A DNA stretch of 64,000 nt from Bacteroidota bacterium (GTDB taxonomy: Bacteria > Bacteroidota > Bacteroidia > AKYH767-A > OLB10): assembly GCA_016709725.1 (NCBI GenBank), contig JADJMG010000008.1, positions 124,001-188,000 on the forward strand. The letters run 5' to 3'. The notes under the pieces are model-generated. The model did no database searches. It had not been told where the DNA came from and worked only from the letters and a program-made list of their open reading frames with translations. Below are positions 27,771-36,826 of this stretch, one piece after another (positions within the stretch are counted from its first letter, which is position 1; each line of letters begins with the position of its first letter). Both the position numbers and the translations under genes were made by a program.

Positions 27771-28823
27771 TTACTTTTTCGCAGCTTTTTTGATTGGTCC
27801 GAATGGTCCAAGTTTGTGCTGTTGCTCTGAAAAGGCATCGGCATAGGGGCCAAAAGGATGATCGAAAGGCTTCTTAGAAATATCGGGCCAATCCTTTTGA
27901 ATATTCATGTCTGGGCGTGATTGAGTATTGATGAATGCTGCTACATCCCAAGCTTCTTCATCAGTTAGTTGGGGCGATACATACGAAACGCCTTGTGGCA
28001 TATTCATCTTCACATAACCTGCCAACCTCGACAGGCGATACAAGCCTGCACCGCTATTATAACTATGCTTTCCAAAAAGTGGTGGATACGTATATTCCGT
28101 TAAATCGCTATTCGGTACTCCTTCACCGTTAGCACCATGACAGGAAACACATTTCGCTGAAAACACCAGCTTTCCTTTTTCTGGATCTGCCGCCCTATCT
28201 AAAACTGGAAGTTCAAAAATCCCTGTTCCATCGGGTTTTTTCTCCTGAGTAACCTCACTCCCTACCCATTTAATATAGGCAACCATGGCTTGCATTTCTT
28301 TACTAGAATCGACAGGTGCTTTGCCATTTAAACTTCGTTCGAAACAATCTCGAACTCGCTTCTCTATTGACTCAATGGATCCGGAACGAGCACGAAATTT
28401 AGGATACGTAGAAGCTACCAATGCATAATTATTTCCAAACACTTTCGTTCCAGCTTCCAAGTGACAATTTTGACAATTCATTCCGTTGGTAACTTTCTCA
28501 AGATTTCCATTGGGACCAAAAAAACGAGAAGTATGTATTATCAATTCTCTCCCATACAAAATTTGATCGTCCTTCACTTCATCAATATCAGGAGCTATCC
28601 ATGAAATTTCCTTGACACCTGCTGCAGGTTTATTTTCTAGTGCAGAGGGTTTAATCGTTTTTATTGAACTCCCATCTGAAAAAAGGGAGGTGAAATTAAT
28701 GTAGCGCACCGCAACAATGGATGTGAAAGAAATAAAAAGCACAACCATCATCTGCACCATTCCACGGGCAACGATCACCGCAGCCTTTCTATTTGCCTCT
28801 TGATTTGAATTAAATGAATTCAT
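27771..28823 (-). CDS. Diheme c-type cytochrome, thiosulfate-dehydrogenase (TsdA)-like
   Basis: About 350 residues, with an N-terminal membrane anchor (VQMMVVLFISFTSIVAV) and two c-type heme sites: CQNCH in the first domain and CVSCH in the second. The first domain pattern (NGMNCQNCHLEAG, YPKFRARSGSIESIEKRVRDCF, SLNGKAP) is that of the TsdA/SoxA-like family. I chose the ATG at 28823; an in-frame GTG at 28829 would touch the soxB stop. The gene is sandwiched between the SoxB-like gene and the porin gene with no spacing. Predicted periplasmic electron carrier or thiosulfate oxidase; which of the two is not decided by sequence. Confidence 0.78.
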   Translation of the reverse strand: MNSFNSNQEANRKAAVIVARGMVQMMVVLFISFTSIVAVRYINFTSLFSDGSSIKTIKPSALENKPAAGVKEISWIAPDIDEVKDDQILYGRELIIHTSRFFGPNGNLEKVTNGMNCQNCHLEAGTKVFGNNYALVASTYPKFRARSGSIESIEKRVRDCFERSLNGKAPVDSSKEMQAMVAYIKWVGSEVTQEKKPDGTGIFELPVLDRAADPEKGKLVFSAKCVSCHGANGEGVPNSDLTEYTYPPLFGKHSYNSGAGLYRLSRLAGYVKMNMPQGVSYVSPQLTDEEAWDVAAFINTQSRPDMNIQKDWPDISKKPFDHPFGPYADAFSEQQHKLGPFGPIKKAAKK

Positions 28824-28828
28824 ATTCA

Positions 28829-30541
28829 CTATCTAAATTCATAGGTTGTTCCTTGCAGTTGGGTAAGTAATGTTGGAGGAAAATCAGTTGCTGTTGCACG
28901 TCCTTCCAACTTTGGAGAAACAAGAGGATGTGCTGCTAAATATTCTTCAATCACCTTATGCATAACAACACCCAATAACTTTGGCGACTTCACTTTCTCC
29001 ACTCTGCAAAGTACATCCTCGGGATCACCTTCACGTTCACAGGCAACAATAGAATATTCCCTTTCCATATTAATTGGTTCGCCGTTAACCTTCACCCAAT
29101 TCAAGCGTTTACCCATTTCATTTCCGATGGTAAAATTAACTTCCATGCCTTTGAAACGAACAAACCAACCTCCAAAACGTTTTGATGGATCCTTTGCAAA
29201 AGCATTTTGCAATTCTTTCTCCAGCCAATCCCACACCTGTTTTCCAGTGACGATACCAGTCTTAGCTTCACTATCAACTGGTAACATATTCCACAAAAAT
29301 TCTTTGGTGATGGCTGCCTTTCCATTCTGTTGATCGACATTCAGCGGTTGACAAAAGCGAAAACCATTACTCAGTGCAATATCTGGTTTAAACTTCCACA
29401 TGATCGCATCCGTGAGTAAATTATCCATGGGTGTTTCCATCACAAAGTAGCGTACTAATGGCGTTGAAGTATATCCTAATACACGCGACAATTCCTGCTG
29501 AAATGGTTCAGTTACTTTGTTGATAATTCCCTGCAATTCAGCATCCGCTTTATAAATTGCCGGATCAACATCCAACAATTGATAATCGTAAGAATTCAAT
29601 TTTCCATCTTCAAAATTCAATTCCAATTTACCGAGGAAGGATCCAAAGGCTCCACATTCAACTACTTTTGAATACTTGCATTGAATGGGTTCACGAACGC
29701 GCTCGTGGGTGTCGGCACCTAAAATAAAATCGACGCCTTCCACTACTTGATTATTTGCGAGACCTACTTGTTGGGCTAATCCCATATGCGTCACCAAACA
29801 TACTACAGCACAACCTTCCGTCTCTCTTAAAAACTTTACATACTTTGCTACATTTTTTTCTGCATGTTCAAAACGAATTCCTTTGCTATAGGCGGGAGAT
29901 TGTCGCTTTGGAATAAGGTGATCAGTATAACCGATAAATCCTATTTTAATTCCATCAATAACCTTTACCCAATACGGATGATAAATCAACTCACCTTTAT
30001 TTTCATCGTCATCATCATGCCACATGTTTGCGCAAATCTTGGCTGCTGATGAATGACCCATGTCGTACAACATTCTTTTCTTCTTATACACTACTTCCCA
30101 ATTTCCGGGAAGCATCAAATCAAAATTGATATTATTAAATATGGGTATCATAGCTTCCCCTTCCGTCAAAGAAGCGACTGCGTGTCCATGATAATAATCT
30201 CCACCATCAATGAGGATGGTACTCTTAGGATCTTTAGAACGATAAAAGTTAATCATCGTTTTCAATACCGCAAGACCACCACGCTTTTTGTAAACCCCTT
30301 TTCCATCTTCCCAAAAAAACTCGTCATGAGTATGCAATTGCGCATGAATATCGGAGGTATAAAGCAAAGTAATCTTTTTGCTAGTAGAAGAGCCTGCATT
30401 TGAACCTTGTAATTCATCTTTAGACGAATCCAACCCATCTGCTTTCAGATTCAATAAGGGTACAACGGCTGCACCTATACCTAACGCTGCAGATTTTTTT
30501 AAAAAATTTCTTCGCGACGAATTCTTCTCTTGATCTCTCAT
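28829..30541 (-). CDS. soxB: SoxB-like thiosulfohydrolase / 5'-nucleotidase-family metallophosphoesterase
   Basis: About 570 residues. The ATG at 30541 gives MRDQEKNSSRRNFLKKSAALGIG, a twin-arginine signal (SRRNFLKK); a longer frame to 30598 adds a non-signal-like stretch. The metal-binding motifs of the 5'-nucleotidase family are YTSDIHAQL, DGGDYYHG and GADTHERV. The usual GNHE is GNWE, and the same position is also Trp in SoxB proteins as I recall them. The C-terminal domain contains RFGGWFVRFKGMEV. SoxB releases sulfate from a thiosulfate-derived sulfane carrier in the periplasm. No soxYZ or soxCD gene is in the window, so the partner carrier is unknown. Confidence 0.75.
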   Translation of the reverse strand: MRDQEKNSSRRNFLKKSAALGIGAAVVPLLNLKADGLDSSKDELQGSNAGSSTSKKITLLYTSDIHAQLHTHDEFFWEDGKGVYKKRGGLAVLKTMINFYRSKDPKSTILIDGGDYYHGHAVASLTEGEAMIPIFNNINFDLMLPGNWEVVYKKKRMLYDMGHSSAAKICANMWHDDDDENKGELIYHPYWVKVIDGIKIGFIGYTDHLIPKRQSPAYSKGIRFEHAEKNVAKYVKFLRETEGCAVVCLVTHMGLAQQVGLANNQVVEGVDFILGADTHERVREPIQCKYSKVVECGAFGSFLGKLELNFEDGKLNSYDYQLLDVDPAIYKADAELQGIINKVTEPFQQELSRVLGYTSTPLVRYFVMETPMDNLLTDAIMWKFKPDIALSNGFRFCQPLNVDQQNGKAAITKEFLWNMLPVDSEAKTGIVTGKQVWDWLEKELQNAFAKDPSKRFGGWFVRFKGMEVNFTIGNEMGKRLNWVKVNGEPINMEREYSIVACEREGDPEDVLCRVEKVKSPKLLGVVMHKVIEEYLAAHPLVSPKLEGRATATDFPPTLLTQLQGTTYEFR

Positions 30542-30558
30542 ACTACAAATATTTAATA

Positions 30559-31053
30559 TTAATGAGGCAATTTCTCTCTGAAATAACCATAAACCCACGT
30601 ACCAGCAATAGCACTAAGTAATGTAATTAGTATGACAGTTGCACCAGACCCAATCTGTGCAAACAAGGGTCCCGGACAAGCGCCTGTGATGGCCCATCCA
30701 AATCCGAAAATAAGTCCACCATAAATATTTCCCTTATTGAACTTCTTTGGATGAAATTCAATCTTTTCTCCATAGATTGTTTTCACATCAAACTTTTTAA
30801 TTAAAAAAACGGAGATTAGCCCTACCATCACTGCACTACCAATTACACCGTACATATGAAAACTTTCTAGTCGAAACATTTCCTGAATACGAAACCAAGA
30901 AATAATTTCTGCTTTCACGAAAATAATTCCGAAGAGAATTCCCACAACCAAATACTTTAAGTTGTGCCACCACTTATGCTCGAGTTGACTTTCATTTACA
31001 CAAATCGTATCAAGTGCTCTTACATCTTCATTGATATCTTTTATCATTGTCAT
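30559..31053 (-). CDS. YeeE/YedE-family transporter half (C-terminal type)
   Basis: A 164-residue membrane protein with four hydrophobic segments and the conserved FGWAITGACPGPLFAQIGSG motif, which carries the functional Cys of YeeE/YedE proteins. YeeE is a thiosulfate importer; in many bacteria the protein is split in two half-length genes, as here with the gene at 31061 (7-bp gap). The N-terminus has a ~35-residue cytoplasmic extension (DINEDVRALDTICVNESQ). It probably moves thiosulfate or another sulfur species across the inner membrane for the SoxB/cytochrome genes downstream. Confidence 0.8.
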   Translation of the reverse strand: MTMIKDINEDVRALDTICVNESQLEHKWWHNLKYLVVGILFGIIFVKAEIISWFRIQEMFRLESFHMYGVIGSAVMVGLISVFLIKKFDVKTIYGEKIEFHPKKFNKGNIYGGLIFGFGWAITGACPGPLFAQIGSGATVILITLLSAIAGTWVYGYFREKLPH

Positions 31054-31060
31054 CAGTTTT

Positions 31061-31624
31061 TTAAAATTTCAATATATAAGGAAGAATTAAGTTGGCCATT
31101 AAAAATCCACCTGCCATAAAACAACAAGTAGCTACTAGTGAAGGCCATTGCAATGTTGATAAGCCCATGATCGCATGACCGCTAGTACAGCCACCCGCAT
31201 ATCGAGTACCGAATCCAACCAAGAATCCGCCTACAACAATCATAAAAAATCCTTTTAACGTAAACAGCGCCGACCAATTAAATAACTCGGAAGGGACTAA
31301 GCCCGAATAATCGGAGATTCCAAACTGCCCCAAATAGGTTGCTAAACTGGGTGCGATCTCAATTGGCAAGGGATTTGAAAATAATTGAACGCCCAAGAAT
31401 CCACCCAATAAAATTCCTGCAACAAAAAAAAGATTCCAAATTTCTTTCTTCCATTCATACTTAAAGAATGGAATATTAGCTGGGATACAAGCCGCACAAA
31501 TATGGCGCAAGGATGAACTAATTCCAAAGGATTTATTCCCAATAATTAATAATACAGGTACGGTTAAACCGATAAGCGGTCCGGCAATGTACCAAGGCCA
31601 AGGTTGTCGAATTGTTTCTAACAT
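31061..31624 (-). CDS. YeeE/YedE-family transporter half (N-terminal type)
   Basis: A 187-residue membrane protein with about five hydrophobic segments. It has the family motif GFGTRYAGGCTSGHAIMGLS (Cys in GCTSGH) near residue 145, and Cys-containing CAACIPAN earlier. It is the first gene of the minus-strand operon that continues with the second half, SoxB, the diheme cytochrome and the porin. The two halves are expected to assemble into one thiosulfate/sulfur transporter. Transcription likely starts in the 306-bp gap upstream of it. Confidence 0.8.
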   Translation of the reverse strand: MLETIRQPWPWYIAGPLIGLTVPVLLIIGNKSFGISSSLRHICAACIPANIPFFKYEWKKEIWNLFFVAGILLGGFLGVQLFSNPLPIEIAPSLATYLGQFGISDYSGLVPSELFNWSALFTLKGFFMIVVGGFLVGFGTRYAGGCTSGHAIMGLSTLQWPSLVATCCFMAGGFLMANLILPYILKF

Positions 31625-31930
31625 ATTTTAAATCATTGTTATATCTAAGTAGTCGGATTATAGATGATGACTTTCCAACTCAAGTACAAAAGTAAGTCAA
31701 TGACCTGCGTCAGTTTGCAACATTTGTTACTTGACGATTAAATCCATCGACTTATAACACAATATTAGAATTATTTCATACATAAACCACGTAAAACAAG
31801 GAGATTAAAAATAAATTTTATCAAAATAATTCTTGGATCTTAAAAAGAGGAAGCCGAACAAATAAAAAACATCCAAATAAATCAATTTTGAACCTTCGCT
31901 ACCAAAATAAAATTAAATTTGAGGCAATCT
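31625..31930. other. Divergent intergenic region between the sulfur operon and the nuo operon
   Basis: No gene is seen in these 306 bases. On the minus strand TACTTTTG (31694-31687) is a perfect -7 element for the sulfur operon; the nearest TTG (31720-31718) is 23 bases away, longer than the 19-20 seen elsewhere in the window. I found no convincing TAnnTTTG for nuoA on the plus strand. Confidence 0.4.
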
Positions 31931-32281
31931 ATGGGAGCAACATCATTACTCATACTTACCCTCGCGGCCATTGTGTTTTCGGCTGGTGGAATATTGGTTT
32001 CGAAAATCTTTGTGAAAGGTTCTCAAAACGCGCAAAAAGGTCAAGCCTACGAATGTGGAGTGCCCACGGTGGGTAAGACATGGCTGCAATTGAATGTTGG
32101 CTACTACCTTTTCGCATTAATCTTTTTAATTTTTGATGTCGAATTGGTTTTCCTCTATCCCTGGGCAACCGTTGTGAAAGAAATCGGATGGATGGCCTTC
32201 CTAGATATCATCATCTTTTTCTTTATTCTATTTCTAGGATTTTTATACGCGCATAAGAAAGGAGCATTAAAATGGATGTAA
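31931..32281 (+). CDS. nuoA: NADH-quinone oxidoreductase subunit A
   Basis: A 116-residue membrane protein starting at ATG 31931 (MGATSLLILTLAA); a TTG twelve bases earlier is unlikely. Three transmembrane helices flank the family loop with YECGVPTVGKTW and the acidic FLIFDVELVFLYPWA segment, both diagnostic of NuoA. It is part of the membrane arm at the junction with the quinone site. It opens the nuoABCD-HIJKLMN operon and overlaps nuoB by ten bases. Confidence 0.93.
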   Translation: MGATSLLILTLAAIVFSAGGILVSKIFVKGSQNAQKGQAYECGVPTVGKTWLQLNVGYYLFALIFLIFDVELVFLYPWATVVKEIGWMAFLDIIIFFFILFLGFLYAHKKGALKWM

Positions 32282-32808
32282 ATCAAAAACCAGAAATTTT
32301 CCCTGGACAAATACACGAACTTCCAGGCGGAGGAGTTGTTTTAAGTAAACTAGATGATGTGATTAATTGGGCAAGATCCAATTCCTTATGGCCATTGACA
32401 TTTGCTACGAGTTGTTGCGGTATCGAAATGATGTCGACAGCAGGAGCCAAATATGATTTCTCTCGTTTTGGTTTTGAAGTAGCACGTGCTACTCCTCGTC
32501 AAGCCGATGTAATTATTATTGCAGGCACGATTGTAAATAAAATGGCACCCGTATTAAAAAGATTGTACGATCAAATGGCCGATCCGAAATATGTAGTTGC
32601 GATGGGTGCCTGTGCAATTAGTGGTGGTCCGTTTTTTTATAATACTTACTCTGTAGTGAAAGGTGCGGACCATATCATTCCTGTGGATGTGTATGTGGCT
32701 GGATGTCCACCTCGACCAGAAGCATTACTACACGCTTTAATTTCTTTACAAGAAAAAATAAAAAGCGGATTAACAAGAGAACAAATAAAAGATATCAAAC
32801 CTCAATAA
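32272..32808 (+). CDS. nuoB: NADH-quinone oxidoreductase subunit B
   Basis: A 178-residue subunit that holds the terminal [4Fe-4S] cluster N2, the electron donor to quinone. The ligand Cys residues are visible: the tandem pair in FATSCCGIEM, one in MGACAISGGPFF and one in VAGCPPRPEA. The start overlaps the end of nuoA in another frame, suggesting coupled translation. Length and motifs are normal for the family. Confidence 0.95.
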   Translation: MDVNQKPEIFPGQIHELPGGGVVLSKLDDVINWARSNSLWPLTFATSCCGIEMMSTAGAKYDFSRFGFEVARATPRQADVIIIAGTIVNKMAPVLKRLYDQMADPKYVVAMGACAISGGPFFYNTYSVVKGADHIIPVDVYVAGCPPRPEALLHALISLQEKIKSGLTREQIKDIKPQ

Positions 32809-32827
32809 GTCGAGAATCGAAAGCGAT

Positions 32828-33283
32828 ATGACGAAAGATGAATTGAAAATAAAATTTGAATCTTTACAAGAAGGATTGAGCTTTGAAGAAGGAACAGAGT
32901 GGTTGACCATTAATGTCGATCCCGAAGGATTTAGAAATTTTGCTCTAGTGCTTCGAAATAATAACGAATTGCATTTCGACTATTTGTTTTGTTTAACAGC
33001 TGTAGATTGGAAAACGCATTTGTCGGTGGTGTATCATTTCTCCTCTACTGTTTTTCGTCATGAAGTCGTGATCAAAGTAAAAATTGAAAAAGCAAATCCA
33101 ATTGTAGATACCGTTTGTGATATTTGGCGCACAGCAGAATTTCACGAGCGTGAAGCTTATGATTTATTGGGAGTAGAATTTGTTGGCCATCCCGATTTAC
33201 GTCGACTGTTCCTCACCCCTGATCACGAAGGCTTTCCCTTGCGTAAAGATTATGAGGATCCTATTAACATGATAAAACTCTAA
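32828..33283 (+). CDS. nuoC: NADH-quinone oxidoreductase subunit C
   Basis: A 151-residue soluble subunit of the connecting module. The family signature is present near the C-terminus: WRTAEFHEREAYDLLGVEFVGHPDLRRLFLTPDHEGFPLRKDY. It is separate from nuoD (not fused as in enterobacteria), and its stop lies three bases before the nuoD ATG. It is somewhat shorter than many NuoC proteins, with a compact N-terminal region. Confidence 0.93.
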   Translation: MTKDELKIKFESLQEGLSFEEGTEWLTINVDPEGFRNFALVLRNNNELHFDYLFCLTAVDWKTHLSVVYHFSSTVFRHEVVIKVKIEKANPIVDTVCDIWRTAEFHEREAYDLLGVEFVGHPDLRRLFLTPDHEGFPLRKDYEDPINMIKL

Positions 33284-33286
33284 GTG

Positions 33287-34402
33287 ATGCTCGAAGAATT
33301 GGGAACGAACGATCAGGGTGACATGATCATAAACATTGGACCGCAGCATCCTTCCACGCATGGTGTTTTACATTTAGTAATTACCTTAAATGGAGAAACC
33401 ATTAAAAAAGTAGAACCACATTTAGGATATATTCATCGCAGTATTGAAAAAATGTGCGAGAGTCTTTCGTATCGTCAATTTATTTATGTGACGAGCAGAA
33501 TGGATTATCTTAGTTCGCATATCAATAATCACGGTTGTGCTTTATGTGTTGAAAAAGGATTGCAAATTGAAATTCCTGCACGAGCACAAGTGATCCGTGT
33601 ATTAATGGATGAGTTGACTCGACTAGCTTCACATTTACTTTGGTGGGGAGCTTTGGCGATGGACTTAGGAGCTTTCACTCCATTTTTCTACTCTTTCAGA
33701 GAACGCGAAATGATTAATGAATTGATGGAAGATACTTGCGGAGCAAGGTTAACCATGAATTATATTGTGCCCGGTGGTGTGATGATGGATTTACATCCCG
33801 ACTTTCAACGCAAGGTGAAAGAATTTTTACGATTGTTTAAATCGAAGATTCATGAGTACGATGATTTGGTAACTGGAAATATTATTTTCCAAAACCGAAC
33901 CAAGGGGGTTGGTTATATTTCAAGAGAAGATGCCATTTCGTATGGTTGTACTGGTCCTACAGGACGCGGAAGTGGATTGAGTTGTGATATTCGCAAACTC
34001 TATCCGTATGAAATTTATGATCAACTTCAATTTGATGAAGTGATCGAAACAGGCGGCGACTCTTGGGCTCGATATAAAGTTCGTGTTGGTGAGATGGTCC
34101 AAAGCATGCGTATCATTGAACAGTTGATTGATAATATTCCCGAAGGAGAATTTCAAGCGAAAACAAAAGCTGTGTTGAAATTACCGAAAGGAGATTTTTA
34201 TACGCGTGTCGAAACTGCTCGTGGTGAATTGGGTGTTTATATTGTAAGTGAAGGCGGAAGTACTCCCTACAGAATTAAATTCCGTTCACCGGGCTTCTCA
34301 AATTTAAGTGCACTCGATCATATGTCGAGAGGCGGAAAAATTGGTGATCTCATGGCAACCATGGGCACATTGGATTTAGTAATACCCGATATCGATCGAT
34401 AA
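33287..34402 (+). CDS. nuoD: NADH-quinone oxidoreductase subunit D
   Basis: About 371 residues; ATG 33287 is chosen over the GTG directly before it. Motifs of the 49-kDa/NuoD family are clear: GPQHPSTHGVLHL, PHLGYIHRSIEKMCE, YVTSRMDYLSSH and the terminal DLVIPDIDR. The quinone-pocket His (PSTHG) and Tyr are present. The next gene is nuoH after only 18 bases, so nuoE, nuoF and nuoG, which usually sit here, are missing. Confidence 0.95.
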   Translation: MLEELGTNDQGDMIINIGPQHPSTHGVLHLVITLNGETIKKVEPHLGYIHRSIEKMCESLSYRQFIYVTSRMDYLSSHINNHGCALCVEKGLQIEIPARAQVIRVLMDELTRLASHLLWWGALAMDLGAFTPFFYSFREREMINELMEDTCGARLTMNYIVPGGVMMDLHPDFQRKVKEFLRLFKSKIHEYDDLVTGNIIFQNRTKGVGYISREDAISYGCTGPTGRGSGLSCDIRKLYPYEIYDQLQFDEVIETGGDSWARYKVRVGEMVQSMRIIEQLIDNIPEGEFQAKTKAVLKLPKGDFYTRVETARGELGVYIVSEGGSTPYRIKFRSPGFSNLSALDHMSRGGKIGDLMATMGTLDLVIPDIDR

Positions 34403-34420
34403 AAAATAAAAAGTTAGAAG

Positions 34421-35497
34421 ATGATTAGTCTCGAAGGACTCACTACTTTACTACAAACCTGGTTGCAAAATACGTTAGGGGAACCATGGGCATTTGCTGC
34501 TGAAAGTGTTTTAGTAGGTATTGCTGCCATCACACTTTTTGCTTTTTTAGGATTGGCACTTGTGTATATGGAAAGAAAAGTAGCGGCGTTGATGCAAATT
34601 CGATTAGGACCTAATCGTGTGGGACCAAAAGGAATTTTCCAAACCTCTGCTGACACGTTGGAATTAGTAATGAAAGAAGGATTGACTGCTGATGGTGCCG
34701 ATAAATTTTTATTCAACTTAGCTCCTTTTATGGTGATGATTGCTGCCATGTTGGTGTTAGCACCGATTGCCTTTGCTCGTAATTTTCAAATTTGGGATTT
34801 GAGTATTGGTGTGTTGTATGTGGCTGCTGTATCGTCGGTGGCCGTCATTGGAATCTTGATGGCGGGATGGTCGAGCAATAATAAATATTCGTTATTAGGT
34901 GCGATGCGAAGTGCAGCGCAGATTGTAAGCTACGAACTTTCGGCTGGACTTTCTATTTTGGCCATTGTAATATTAACGGGAAGTTTACGCATCAGCGATA
35001 TTATAAATTCACAAGCTGACGGATGGTGGATCATCAAAGGACATCTTCCAGTATTAATTGCATTTATTGTTTTCTTAATTGCGGTGACCGCAGAAACGAA
35101 TCGCGCACCGTTTGACTTAGCCGAAGCAGAATCAGAATTAACTGCTGGATTTCACACTGAGTATTCAGGAATGAAATTCGCTTTATTCTTTCTTGCAGAA
35201 TATGTGAATATATTTATTGTTTGTGCAATTGGTGCAACATTATTCTTAGGAGGATGGATGCCATTTCATATTGGAGGATGGGATAGCTTTAATCATGTGA
35301 TGGATTTCATTCCTTCGTCGCTATGGTTCTTTGGCAAAACTATGTTCTTAATCTTTTTAATTATGTGGTTCCGATGGACATTCCCCCGACTGCGTGTCGA
35401 TCAACTATTAAACTTAGAGTGGAAATACTTATTACCGATTAGCATGGTCAATCTCTTACTCGTCACCTTTATGGCGATCATGGGATGGCACTTATAA
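34421..35497 (+). CDS. nuoH: NADH-quinone oxidoreductase subunit H
   Basis: A 358-residue membrane protein with about eight helices. Family motifs are YMERKVAALMQIRLGPNRVGPKG, the acidic TAETNRAPFDLAEAESELTAGFHTEYSG loop and WFRWTFPRLRVDQLL. It connects the quinone site to the antiporter-like subunits. The start, ATG 34421, gives MISLEGLTTLLQTWLQN. Confidence 0.95.
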   Translation: MISLEGLTTLLQTWLQNTLGEPWAFAAESVLVGIAAITLFAFLGLALVYMERKVAALMQIRLGPNRVGPKGIFQTSADTLELVMKEGLTADGADKFLFNLAPFMVMIAAMLVLAPIAFARNFQIWDLSIGVLYVAAVSSVAVIGILMAGWSSNNKYSLLGAMRSAAQIVSYELSAGLSILAIVILTGSLRISDIINSQADGWWIIKGHLPVLIAFIVFLIAVTAETNRAPFDLAEAESELTAGFHTEYSGMKFALFFLAEYVNIFIVCAIGATLFLGGWMPFHIGGWDSFNHVMDFIPSSLWFFGKTMFLIFLIMWFRWTFPRLRVDQLLNLEWKYLLPISMVNLLLVTFMAIMGWHL

Positions 35498-35511
35498 TAA
35501 CCAACCGATAG

Positions 35512-35982
35512 ATGTTCCTTAAAGAATACTTTAAAACCATATACCTTACCATTCGCTCTCTGCTGAAAGGCATGAAGACGACGGGGTATTATTTTACGCA
35601 CCAAAAAGAAATCATTACAGAGCAATATCCTGAAGTGCGACCTGTTTTGGCGGAGCGATTTAAAGGCGAAGTGATCATGCCGCACAACGAAGCGAATGAG
35701 CATAGTTGCACGGGATGTCAGGCTTGCGAAATTGCGTGTCCGAATGGAACGATAAAGATTGTGACTAAGAATGAAATCAATGCAGAAGGAAAAAAGAAAA
35801 AAGCAATTGATACATTTGTTTATCATTTAGAATTATGCACCATGTGTAACCTCTGTGTGGTTGCTTGTCCGTCGGATGCGATTGTTATGGCCAACAATTA
35901 TGAGCATAGTGTATTTGACAGAAGAGAATTTACCAAGGTCTTGAACAAACCAGGATCTAAAATTATGGAGGGCATTGAATAA
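35512..35982 (+). CDS. nuoI: NADH-quinone oxidoreductase subunit I
   Basis: A 156-residue ferredoxin-like subunit with two [4Fe-4S] sites: CTGCQACEIACP and CTMCNLCVVACP. The first ~45 residues form the amphipathic helix that lies on the membrane arm (KTIYLTIRSLLKGMKTTGYYF). In a complex without NuoEFG, this subunit is the likely entry point for electrons from a ferredoxin-type donor, which is inference. The stop overlaps the start of nuoJ (TAATG). Confidence 0.94.
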   Translation: MFLKEYFKTIYLTIRSLLKGMKTTGYYFTHQKEIITEQYPEVRPVLAERFKGEVIMPHNEANEHSCTGCQACEIACPNGTIKIVTKNEINAEGKKKKAIDTFVYHLELCTMCNLCVVACPSDAIVMANNYEHSVFDRREFTKVLNKPGSKIMEGIE

Positions 35983-36500
35983 TGAGTGCATCAGCCATCG
36001 CCTTTTATTGTATTGCAGCGTTCATCCTGATTACGGGGATCCTTACCGTTACCACTAAAAAATTATTCAGAGCTGCGATCTGGTTATTATTTTCATTAAT
36101 TGGTATTGCAGCACTTTTCTTTTGGATGGAAGTAGAATTTGCAGCGGCAGTGCAAGTCATCGTTTATGTGGGTGGAATTGTAGTACTCATCATTTTCTCC
36201 ATCTTCCTCACAAATCAAGAAGGAGTTAATATGCCATCTGCTTTGACCAAGCGATCACTTTTTGCAGGGCTTGCTGTGGTTTCAGCGGCAGCCTATACTT
36301 GCACATTATTATGTAATCATTATTGGATGAAAGGATCGGATGCAATATTTGATCCCTCTGTAAATAATATTGGATATCTATTAGTTGCCAATACGCCTGA
36401 GAGTTTCGTACTTCCATTTGAATTGGTGAGTGTATTATTACTAGCAGCTATGATCGGATGCATTGTCATTGCGATGAAAGCACAACCTGAAAATAAATGA
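35982..36500 (+). CDS. nuoJ: NADH-quinone oxidoreductase subunit J
   Basis: A 172-residue membrane protein with five helices. The pi-bulge helix of the family is recognisable in AAVQVIVYVGGIVVLIIFSIFL. It overlaps nuoI by one base and nuoK by four (ATGA), the tight spacing expected for this operon. Confidence 0.93.
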   Translation: MSASAIAFYCIAAFILITGILTVTTKKLFRAAIWLLFSLIGIAALFFWMEVEFAAAVQVIVYVGGIVVLIIFSIFLTNQEGVNMPSALTKRSLFAGLAVVSAAAYTCTLLCNHYWMKGSDAIFDPSVNNIGYLLVANTPESFVLPFELVSVLLLAAMIGCIVIAMKAQPENK

Positions 36501-36811
36501 GCGAAATACCGGTTGAACATCTTCTGATGCTGAGCACCGCCTTATTTTTTATTGGTGCGTATGGATTTCTTACGCGAAGAAATATGATTGCGATGTTAAT
36601 GTCGCTAGAACTGATGTTAAATAGTGTGAACATCAACTTCATTGTATTCAATAAATATTTATTCCCCGACACCATTGAGGGCCTTGGATTCACCATCTTC
36701 ATCATTGCTATTGCCGCAGCAGAAGCAGCGGTAGCCATTGCTATCATTATAAATCTCTACCGCAACACGAAAAATATTGATGCTGAAAATGCAGATCACT
36801 TAAAGCATTAA
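36497..36811 (+). CDS. nuoK: NADH-quinone oxidoreductase subunit K
   Basis: A 104-residue protein with three transmembrane helices. The conserved membrane Glu residues of proton transfer are present in MLMSLELMLNSVN and IAAAEAAVAIAI. The start overlaps the nuoJ stop by four bases. Normal length. Confidence 0.94.
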   Translation: MSEIPVEHLLMLSTALFFIGAYGFLTRRNMIAMLMSLELMLNSVNINFIVFNKYLFPDTIEGLGFTIFIIAIAAAEAAVAIAIIINLYRNTKNIDAENADHLKH

Positions 36812-36826
36812 TCATCTCCGTCTATT

